Below are positions 57,919-64,000 of a stretch of DNA of 64,000 nt, one piece after another. The DNA comes from Lingula anatina. Its lineage: Eukaryota; Brachiopoda; Lingulata; Lingulida; Lingulidae. The position numbers and the translations under genes are program-made. The stretch covers positions 89,576-153,575 of the forward strand of contig NW_019773681.1 of NCBI RefSeq assembly GCF_001039355.2, read 5' to 3'. The notes below the pieces were generated by a model. That model saw only the letters and a program-made list of their open reading frames with translations, was not told where the DNA came from and ran no database searches. The stretch's first letter is position 1. Each line of letters starts with the position of its first letter.

Positions 57919-60599
57919 TTAAGTAATAATGTTTATTGAGAAATCACAATTTTCACATATTTGACTATATACATCATATTTGACATTATAATAAAGATTT
58001 TGCCATACTCATAATATGAAGTTATTTTCCAAGTTTTTGTCAGTGTGTAGAGCTGCTTGAGATTTTAATAATTATAATTATGATGAATTATTGCTTTTAT
58101 TATTATTGTTAACTCTGCTAACTAGGACTGGATTCAAAAGAAAAAGATGAAGGTTAGCTTGCATAAAATACTCTGTATTCCAGTGTTATTTTAGAATACT
58201 TAAAAAATAAAAGAAAAAAGTCACTGTGATGATACACAAGAGAAATCAAGCATAGGCCTTGGAACTAAAAGTAAGGTATTAGATGTGACATTAAGGCTGT
58301 TTAAATAGTGTCATTGACACTTTTGTAATTATTTTTTTACATTTATGAATTTTTTAAATTATTTTAGAAATGGATGAGGTTTTTGTATGGAACATGGAAA
58401 GTTTGCAGTCCCAGCTTCCTATAGCTCCTGGCAGCCATGCTTGCTTCACCATCTTTATCCATGGGGTCAGCAACTTCATTTCCAAGGAGTCCACTGTGAT
58501 AGATGGTGAGTTTGAGAGTTACGCTGCAGACGTTTTCATTTGAATTAAGACAAAAAGTTCTCTCTGTTAAGTATTTGTTGCAACTTCGACTGAGAAGTCA
58601 ATTTTACAATCCAAATTTTGTATTTTGTCAACTAGTTTAAATATGTCTGATAATGTTTGTAAAGAAAAAATAACATTTTGATAAAGATCCTTTGTTGTAT
58701 GTACTAGAAAAGTGTAAATGGACAAATGTTCAAATTTGTTGTGTTTTTATTAATTAAATTCTGAAATACTCAAGTGTATTTTCCCATATTGAAGGCAGAA
58801 ATGTAGAATGTGCCAAATGAAAAATAGGTAAATAAATAAATAAAATGAATGAATATATAAATGAGTAAAATTAGATAAATAAATAGATATAAGATTCAGA
58901 ATTAGAATAATGAAAGAGAAAGAACATGAAAACTTTGGTTTCATCCAGATAAATCTGCTCAACTAAGTCCCGCTCGACGGCCTCGCTCCACGGGTTTGTC
59001 AGACTTGTCTACTGTAGCCCTCAAGTCTTCCCAGTCTTGGAATGATCTGGTATTGGTGGACCACAGTGCAAAGGTGGGTGTCTACTACATTATCACATCT
59101 AACATAATATCACATTTCAAGTCTTCCCAGTCTTGGAATGATCTGGTATTGGTAGACCACAGTGCAAAGGTGGGTGTGTCCTTTATCACATTATCACATC
59201 TACCATAATATCACATTTCGAGTCTTCCCAGTCTTGGAGTGATCTGGTACTGGTGGACCACAGCGCAAAGGTGGGTGTGTCCTCTATCACATTATCACAT
59301 CTAACATAATATCACATTTCTAGTCTTCCCAGTCTTGGAATGATCTGGTATTGGTGGACCACAGTGCAAAGGTGGGTGTCTCTTCTATTACATTATCACA
59401 TCTAACATAATATCACATTATCCCACCTAATGCACAGTGTACTCATTATCCCACCTGATGTAGTATCACAGCCAAGCCCAACATCACATTGGTAGGTTGT
59501 TGATGCAGTTGATGGTCACACCTGCTCCAGTATCACATTTATCCCAGTTTATTAATGCTCACATCACAGCATCACATTTTACACTTGTCAGAATTAATTC
59601 TATAAAGGTTTTCTTTTGATAAGTACTTCAGTCAGTAAAATCAATCATAACAGGCCCGTTTAGAATTACAACATGCCCCAGATGTGGCCTTCCAAAGATT
59701 AAATGCTATTACCTGTTTTAATGTACTGTAAACTTATATAAGACAATCTTTTTATTGCAAGTATTTTTAAGTCCTCCCTATGCTTTGTAATTGAAAAAAT
59801 TATTTTTAATTTGTTTATTTTATTAACATTAATATATAATTAAAATTTATATGTTAACCAGATCATTCAGGCCACCTTCAAGTTCAAGTACAGTGGTGGT
59901 CCCGGTCTAGAGCGCGGTTTCTGCCGCCATTGCGTGGTACCCATGAACATCGCCATTCAACCCGCGGTGGTCATGAAGGCCTGGGACGTGGTGGCCGGAG
60001 ACACCTGTGATACTTGTAAACTGGTCCTTGATGTCCAGAATACCACTGACCACTGGGCTGAGCTGACCACTGGAGATCTGGCCATGTCCTCTGATGACCC
60101 AGTCCTGACCTCTGGGAAGACTCCTGTGACCCCTGGTGACCTTCCAATGACCTTTGGTGACCCTCCTGTGACCTCTGTTACACCAGGTGCAGTAACATTG
60201 GCAGAGAAAAAGACAAAAAGGTGAGACATGAGGACAGCACTAACAGGTTCTAATTTGAAACAGAAATTAATTATTTATAAATTGACAAATCTTTTCATGG
60301 GGAATTGTAATGTCAAAGGTATGTATTGCACTGAAAACTTGGGCCACAATCCATAATTATTTTATATTATTTAAGTGCAATGTTAAAAACTTCAAAGGTT
60401 TAATTTTTATGGCCTGACATCCTCAAGATCAGCATACTTCATGTTATTATTTTATGGATGTTCATTCCTGAAGTGAATTAACCTGTCTGAAGAGATTTAA
60501 CCTGAGTGGCATGCGCGCTACTCAGAGTTATCGTCCACATTCACCAACACTGTCTTGATCCGGTAAAAAGTTAAAGTCAGGTATTAAGTGAAACCTTGT

Positions 60600-60644
<45 letters not shown>

Positions 60645-62703
60645 CTTATTATTTAACAGGATATGGATTCCTATCAGGAGGTGCAAAATACAAGAACTAT
60701 ATGACATTCCATTAGAAAACGACAATGAAGACGTAGAAAGTAGTGAACCTGTTCACAGGCGACACAGAGACTCTTTATCGCACCATCTCCATGACGATGC
60801 AGAAGGATCAGAGGTTGCAGAAAAGATACAGGAAGAGTGCCTTAAATATTTGTCTGAATTTGTGGACATTCGATGGAGTATCCCTCACCTACAGAAGTCT
60901 GGGAAGATTGCTGTGGATAAACTGCCATGGAGTGATGCTCAGTTGGAGCTTGTGAGAGAGACTCCTATTCACTGGGGTAGGCATGATGAAATGAAAAAAG
61001 AATAGAAAATTTAATTGAATTTAATTTAATGTTAAATGATTCAAATTAATTAAAGTAACTTAATGTGTTATATAAACATAAGAGAATTTAGAAAATTTAT
61101 TTAGTGGTAAAAAATGTAGATTTTATTTACATCTGGAAACAGAGGAATGTCTATAAATGCTTTATCACATCCACTAGATAAAACTAAGATGTTATTTTTG
61201 TTATATTTTCAGATATTTCTTTAAACAAAAGAGGTTACAGTGGGGAAGCACATCAGTTCAACACTGGGGAGCTGGTACAGCTAGACGTCAGCCTTACTTG
61301 TCGCTCAGGTGAAACACCATTTTATAAAACAGAAATTAGACTCCAGTCCAAAGCTACTGACTAGTAAATTAATTTTTGTGTCAAATGTGTTTTTAAAACG
61401 TAATGAGTCTGATTTGGTAGTGGAAATTTGACAGTGTCTCCTGATAAATTCTCTCTCTCTCTCCGGATTAATGTTTTGCAATTTATAATATTATTGAGAG
61501 GGGGGCGTCTCGATAGTCCGAAGGTTCATTGGTCCGAAGGTCCTAAAAAAGGTAACATTTTCATCGTTTTTTTAATCAAGGGTTCATTGGTCCGAAGGTT
61601 CTGTAATGAACATTCGGACCAATGAACCTTCGGACAATTGAACCTTTGGACTATTGCTACGGCCCCATTGAGAGCAGTTAGTTTTCTGAATTCCTTTTGT
61701 CCCAGTGGCTATAGTGACTATAGTGGTGTGTATAGGACCCGAAAAGTTGTTTTAAAACACAGAATTACTTTTCAGCAGTATTCTCTACACATAAAGACAG
61801 GAAAGTTAATTTGATTGCAGTCAATCACTCCCCCTAGTGAGAATTGCTCACAGGTCAACCAACTCCTAAATACTTGTAGTTATTCAGCCTGATAATGCTC
61901 TTGTGAATGGAGCTAAATGTAGTTATTTTGTAAATATGGTTCCAAAGTTAGTAATTATCATCACAGAATGTTATTAAATAATTATTGGTGAGATAAGATT
62001 TATTCTCATTCTTACAGTAGCTGATTCAGAAGGTAAATTGTTTGATTTAACTTAAGTTTCAAATGATATTTTCCAGATTTCCCTATCCCAGAATGCACTC
62101 TATCAGTACAGTGCCACAGGAAGTACAATCCAGACATGTCATGTGATCGTCATGTGACTATAACAGGACAGTCTTGTAAAAATACACCTGAGGTTTGTTC
62201 ATTTGTTTTGATGCATGTTTTCGCAAATGTGATCAATTTTTTTTGTTATTTTCTTTTTTATACATTTATATGTCCATTTTGTAGTTAAAAAAAAAATTAC
62301 AAGTAATTTTTTTTTTCAGAAATGATAATGGAATGTTGACTATTTGTTTTGTATTATTTGTTTATTATTATTATTTCTTACTATTTTCTTACTTATTATT
62401 ATTGCTTGCAATAAATTTTCGTCCATATAAATTATGTGCTTTCATTGACTACCTTTCTTAATTTTGTGAAAAACTGATTTTTATCCTGTACAATTTCAGC
62501 TCGGCAGTGGAAGCACATTCCGCCACACGTGTCACCTGACTTTTTACCATACGGGCCAGTACGTGCTGGATATCACATGCACAGAACTCACGAGTAACGT
62601 GCAGGAGAATGCATGCACATGGACGTGCTCCCCTGAAGTCAGCATAGATATCACAGACTCGGAATCAGTTTTATTATTTGACTCATCGGGTCATGTGAAG
62701 TGA
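40272..62703 (+). CDS. TRAPPC9: Trafficking protein particle complex subunit 9 (TRAPPII; Trs120/NIBP)
   Basis: The 25 coding exons I can join in phase are: 40272..40502, 40920..41666, 42087..42220, 43808..43912, 46680..46825, 47221..47355, 47660..47778, 48253..48321, 51975..52046, 52620..52818, 53157..53250, 53595..53771, 54036..54193, 54403..54488, 54778..54904, 55210..55417, 57639..57727, 58126..58152, 58368..58505, 58949..59073, 59862..60220, 60660..60976, 61213..61308, 62077..62192, 62500..62703. They total 4278 bases, 1425 residues. The N-terminus (MSFPDYSQKAEDHQSILILV) and ENNEWGDFQAHRK, STMYDSRLVVFG, FEKKDMVG, KRCQGRLRKHLGDLC, YINLQMSEEEK, RKAAFFKRVAAMQ and FKYSGGPG match vertebrate TRAPPC9. 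The protein is a TRAPPII scaffold for Rab-GEF activity at the Golgi. It is longer than the human form (about 1148) mainly through a charged, low-complexity insertion in exon 2. Confidence 0.95.
41226..41330 (+). repeat. Five 21-bp coding repeats in TRAPPC9 exon 2
   Basis: In-frame heptads GDLETKN, GDLVTKT, GELEIKD, GDLKTKN and GDIQIKD sit inside an insertion that has no counterpart in the vertebrate protein. They are highly charged and probably disordered or form a short helix. Confidence 0.9.
42439..42492. repeat. Poly-A tract after (CAA)n
   Basis: A run of about 40 or more A residues after four CAA units in TRAPPC9 intron 3. It could be the tail of a retroposed sequence, but I recognise no body upstream. 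Confidence 0.8.
44375..44440. other. Assembly gap (66 N) followed by poly-C
   Basis: The N run is directly followed by about 18 C residues (44441-44458). It lies in TRAPPC9 intron 4 and does not interrupt a recognised exon. Confidence 1.
44951..45157. mobile_element. MITE family 1 (~205 bp), copy 2, in TRAPPC9 intron 4
   Basis: Same family as 33761-33960. Left end CCATTCCCAGAGATTAGATC, right end (reverse complement) ATTCCCAGAGCTTTTAGATC. This copy has a small insertion (GATAGCTGTCAGCCGAG) relative to copy 1. Confidence 0.8.
48450..48519. repeat. (CA)n microsatellite
   Basis: A nearly perfect (CA) tract just after exon 8 of TRAPPC9, preceded by a degenerate CA/TG-rich stretch from 48330. Confidence 0.95.
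49008..49320 (+). promoter_or_regulatory. Four ~85-bp promoter-like repeats with X-box and CCAAT motifs
   Basis: Tandem units carry GTCTCCTAGGTAAC (49045-49058), GTCTCCCAGGTAAC (49130-49143), GTCTCCTAGGTAAC (49213-49226) and GTCTCTAAAGTAAC (49302-49315). Units 1, 3 and 4 fit the RFX X-box consensus RYYNYYWWRRNRAC exactly. Inverted CCAAT boxes (ATTGG) occur at 49008, 49176 and 49259, and a direct CCAAT at 49074. The array ends about 210 bases before the ATG of the nested gene at 49530. RFX and NF-Y sites commonly co-occur in promoters of ciliary genes. The regulatory role is inferred from motif, repetition and position. Confidence 0.55.
49530..51188 (+). CDS. Intronless nested gene in TRAPPC9 intron 8, 552 residues, unknown function
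   Basis: A single open frame with ATG in a fair context (CTATGG) and a TAA stop at 51186-51188, wholly inside TRAPPC9 intron 8 on the same strand. No signal peptide or membrane helix. Residues about 115-210 look helical and charged (HEIVHERVMAWKNAMHEELL, YKQFEIACSKKLSMCKKRL). A short Cys/His patch (CSCHECSIGD) follows, then a basic middle (RRQSKRTQKYWARRPRCRRK). About residues 417-465 hold three degenerate ~14-residue repeats ending IDGAT or VDGVT. The tail is His/Pro-rich (RPVPLRPYHLPLQWPLPHHH). AATAAA occurs at 51250. I recognise no family. The long open frame and promoter-like array upstream argue for a real gene, possibly a retrogene. Confidence 0.75.
   Translation: MAEERPEDICFNSLFMKCDTTRLRENGNASNLIADKFKQAIRNDIKIYEDSSAVVLEDLSPNEKNFVISDQCLSVPNCEPKLDLTRLDKLADTIENDSKRVSVPYTLISHHPALHMEAYQPIHEIVHERVMAWKNAMHEELLRQVALGNEKCFKEAQLYRKDIQTIYKQFEIACSKKLSMCKKRLCTFFDLHKLQLINRTIKELGLEIHDPTTTNGDFALSARCSCHECSIGDDHNQDKPKSCTKAGTNNNVKCSIGGRKCQEKPDPNVSDISNSFMPDFNRRADFSYSGSDKRKMPVTHKKDINIAEGPKGHYLSETPKDTMVRRQSKRTQKYWARRPRCRRKLEKDINKKSGKAKMLFYNSSESTEPLKSSDGLTSEKCNSQHWIGQQSLPRRSKLRKIDVLSRSQGYNTDLSKDGTAVKMIDGATQQEDTAVNIIDGATHHDSYSVGNVDGVTHQDNANCHSALIGYANGTEDVHKVFRPVPLRPYHLPLQWPLPHHHLDKNNFALSCHGENTIPQFLSASMDPIPFHAYPLPWSLYATSDNSLSSRLQ
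51250..51255 (+). terminator. Poly(A) signal of the nested intronless gene
   Basis: AATAAA 62 bases after the stop codon of the nested gene, the first such hexamer downstream. Confidence 0.5.
53222..53340 (+). repeat. 62-bp tandem duplication of the end and donor of TRAPPC9 exon 11
   Basis: AAACTGGGGAATGTGCC, CTGATTATAAGGTAC and GGGGGGAGATACAGGGTGG occur twice with a 62-base period. The second copy recreates a GT donor 62 bases after the first (53250/53251). Using it would not keep the frame. Confidence 0.85.
53524..53587. repeat. (TTA)n microsatellite at the acceptor of TRAPPC9 exon 12
   Basis: About 20 units that stop only eight bases before the exon 12 boundary (53594/53595), where the polypyrimidine tract is expected. 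Confidence 0.95.
53931..53974. repeat. (GT)n microsatellite
   Basis: A perfect tract of about 22 units in TRAPPC9 intron 12. Confidence 0.95.
54494..54550. repeat. (CT)n microsatellite
   Basis: A perfect tract of about 28 units beginning six bases after the exon 14 donor (54488/54489). Confidence 0.95.
56150..57147 (-). mobile_element. Decayed tyrosine-recombinase element in TRAPPC9 intron 16
   Basis: The minus-strand frame 56150-56368 reads LDYAGFFHFSELSHIKSKDI, then HIERSKTDVYKTGANICIAK. This is the conserved R-like block and following strand of the tyrosine recombinase/integrase-like proteins seen in Crypton or DIRS-type elements; the catalytic Arg of the usual GFFRFSEL is replaced by His (GFFHFSEL). 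The frame 56893-57147 (LEDNSRTLNVGKAFDLLKTI, NQVAYNFNLDILNGL) fits the N-terminal region of such proteins. The stretch between is broken by stops and frameshifts. It is not functional. Confidence 0.55.
57850..57918. repeat. (TTA)n microsatellite
   Basis: A nearly perfect trinucleotide tract of about 22 units in TRAPPC9 intron 17. A (CA)n tract lies at 57568-57597 just upstream of exon 17. Confidence 0.95.
59026..59371 (+). repeat. Four tandem copies of the 3' end of TRAPPC9 exon 20
   Basis: 48-base segments at 59026-59073 (end of exon 20), 59122-59169, 59223-59270 and 59324-59371 all encode SSQSWNDLVLVDHSAK, with one N-to-S change in the third. Each of the three extra copies is directly preceded by AG and followed by GTGGGT, and 48 is a multiple of three in phase 0. 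They are potential additional or alternative exons. The spacing is 96-101 bases. Confidence 0.85.
60605..60645. repeat. (TTTA)n microsatellite near the acceptor of TRAPPC9 exon 22
   Basis: About ten units ending 14 bases before the exon 22 boundary (60659/60660). Confidence 0.95.
61500..61667. mobile_element. MITE family 3 (~168 bp), foldback repeat in TRAPPC9 intron 23
   Basis: Left arm ATAGTCCGAAGGTTCATTGG then TCCGAAGG; right arm (reverse complement) ATAGTCCAAAGGTTCAATTG, TCCGAAGGTTCATTGG. GGTTCATTGGTCCGAAGG is present in both orientations and also repeated inside. Ends start GGGGGCGT and GGGGCCGT. No coding capacity. Confidence 0.75.
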
Positions 62704-63477
62704 ATTTTCTCACCCTATAGTCAGACTTGTTCTTGTGATCAGCATCAGATTGGATGATATTAAGTGTTACTAATGGTCCACTTTAACACAGGAAGAAATA
62801 ATAGGGCGCAGGCAGGTTTAAAATGGCTTCATGTGCTTGTCAAGGCAAAAGATGGGAGTTATGACACAGACAAAGGGGCATAGGCAGATTTAAGATGGTG
62901 GCAACTGTAGGTATGAGTAATTGGAAAGGCAATTTAAGTATCGCAAGTTTGTTTTTATGTCTATTTGTTTATTTGGTGAAAGACTCCACCGAGAAATTGT
63001 GGAGAAATTGTCAATTTGCACCACTCTCTAGGATTACCCCTGGACTCTGTAACTAGAGAGTGGAGACTATTGGAGAATGAGAGCGTACATAGATGTGTTG
63101 GGAGGTACAAAAAGTCCCTGGTGGATCTCATATCGGAATCTAGATATGTTTGGTGCCTTGAATAGGCACTCTTAGTTGTTAGTTACGGTATGGTTACTAG
63201 TCATTTTCATCTACCTTTGAATATTTTAAGACGTACAATGAGCAAAGGACTTTTGTTAAGAAAATGATAAAATTTTCCAGGAAATTGCAACACATTTTTG
63301 GTATTCACCAGAGTAATCATTATCCAAAGAGGGTCAGATTTTCAAGTTTACATTGACGAGTATTCAAATTTTTTATGTTGGAAGATAGTCAAAATGGAGG
63401 ATGGATCAACAAATATAATTTGGAAGACTGTCAGAAATTATGTCTGGATCCACCCCTTCAATCTATGAAGCAGTTTT
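62704..63477. other. 3' flank of TRAPPC9
   Basis: AT-rich sequence with an imperfect ~85-base repeat (GCAGGTTTAAAATGGC near 62812 and GGCAGATTTAAGATGG near 62882). I see no convincing poly(A) signal and no further gene. Confidence 0.4.
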
Positions 63478-64000
63478 TATGTACAGACACAGATGTGTCT
63501 GTACATATTGCCATCACCTGCGTCTGTCGTCGCCGTCGCCGTCCCTGTCGCCGTCGATGTCGCCGTCGCCGTGCACTTTCATCGTTAACACGATAAGTGG
63601 AAGACAGTTTTACTTTTTGGCTTTATATTTACAGAGCTGATAAATATTCATAAAACGCAGGTCAAGTTCGAAAATCAGCATGATCAGGCCATTATTGTAG
63701 AAGTTATGCTGTTTTTTCATTTTTCAGCATATATGCAACCTTGTTAACACATTTTAAGAAAAACCGATAGGCCTGTTGTCATGAAACTGACAGGAGTAAT
63801 CAATCTTACTAAAACGCAGGTCAAGTTCGAAAATCGGCATGATCGGGCCACTATTTTAGTAGTTATGCTGTTTTTTCATTTTTCAGCATATATGCAACAC
63901 TGTAAACACATTATAAGAAAAACAGAAAGCCCAATTGTCATTAAACTCACAGGAATGGTCAGTCTTACTAAAACGCAGGTTGAGTTCGAAAATCAGCATA
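63478..64000. mobile_element. Palindrome-headed element with 159-bp tandem repeats (runs off the window)
   Basis: Starts with a near-perfect palindrome (TATGTACAGACACA / TGTGTCTGTACATA, about 63479-63510), then a (GTCGCC)n-like stretch (63521-63570) and CACTTTCATCGTTAA. Tandem units follow with AAAACGCAGGTCAAGTTCGA at 63652, 63811 and 63970, a period of 159. Each unit contains CAGCATATATGCAAC and TCAATCTTACT-type motifs. Same family and orientation as 3798-5901. No coding capacity. Confidence 0.7.

Noticed and set aside
59934-60229. Minus-strand 90-codon frame rich in Val/Gly/Pro
   Set aside because: Antisense of the Thr/Pro-rich part of TRAPPC9 exon 21.

Overview
The window is eukaryotic. 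Coding regions are split by GT-AG introns, non-coding DNA is AT-rich and full of di-, tri- and tetranucleotide microsatellites, and several classes of small transposon are present. Domain content (a Toll-type LRR ectodomain, a CBM14 membrane protein, a TLC-domain protein, TRAPPC9) points to an animal. Dispersed elements with ~160-bp internal tandem repeats suggest a marine invertebrate, perhaps a mollusc or other lophotrochozoan; the species is inference only.

Region 1 (1-21 kb, minus strand): a tandem array of four paralogous five-exon genes, the first cut by the window edge, for secreted ~205-residue proteins with a G-x-W start and conserved cysteines. I read them as lipocalin-like. Exon lengths and phases are nearly identical in all four. 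Two dead copies of exon 2 lie upstream of copies A and B. Comparing the copies dates insertions, including an inverted-repeat element (8922-9470) with a 5-bp target duplication and a ~2.1-kb element (3798-5901) missing from the next unit.

Region 2 (23.2-30 kb, minus strand): a small type I membrane protein with one CBM14 (peritrophin-A) domain, Thr-rich stalk and tyrosine-containing tail, in four exons; then a Toll-like receptor ectodomain gene whose tail stops before any TIR domain. The TLR-like gene lies between two direct copies of a ~230-bp repeat, and a LINE remnant is nearby.

Region 3 (32-36.7 kb, minus strand): a five-exon TLC-domain gene closest to TLCD1/TLCD2. It is head to head with TRAPPC9 across ~3.5 kb that carries a (CT)n-rich tandem repeat.

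Region 4 (40.2-62.7 kb, plus strand): TRAPPC9, reconstructed as 25 phase-compatible coding exons (about 1425 residues). It has a long low-complexity insertion in exon 2, a symmetric cassette exon, a 27-bp microexon, and three extra 48-bp in-frame copies of the end of exon 20, each with its own AG and GT. Intron 8 contains an intronless 552-codon gene on the same strand, preceded by four ~85-bp repeats carrying X-box (RFX-type) motifs and CCAAT boxes. Intron 16 holds a decayed tyrosine-recombinase element. The window ends in a dispersed repeat with 159-bp internal tandem units, related to the element at 3.8 kb. All splice structures were built by eye from splice signals, phase and paralogue or family comparison, without transcript data.
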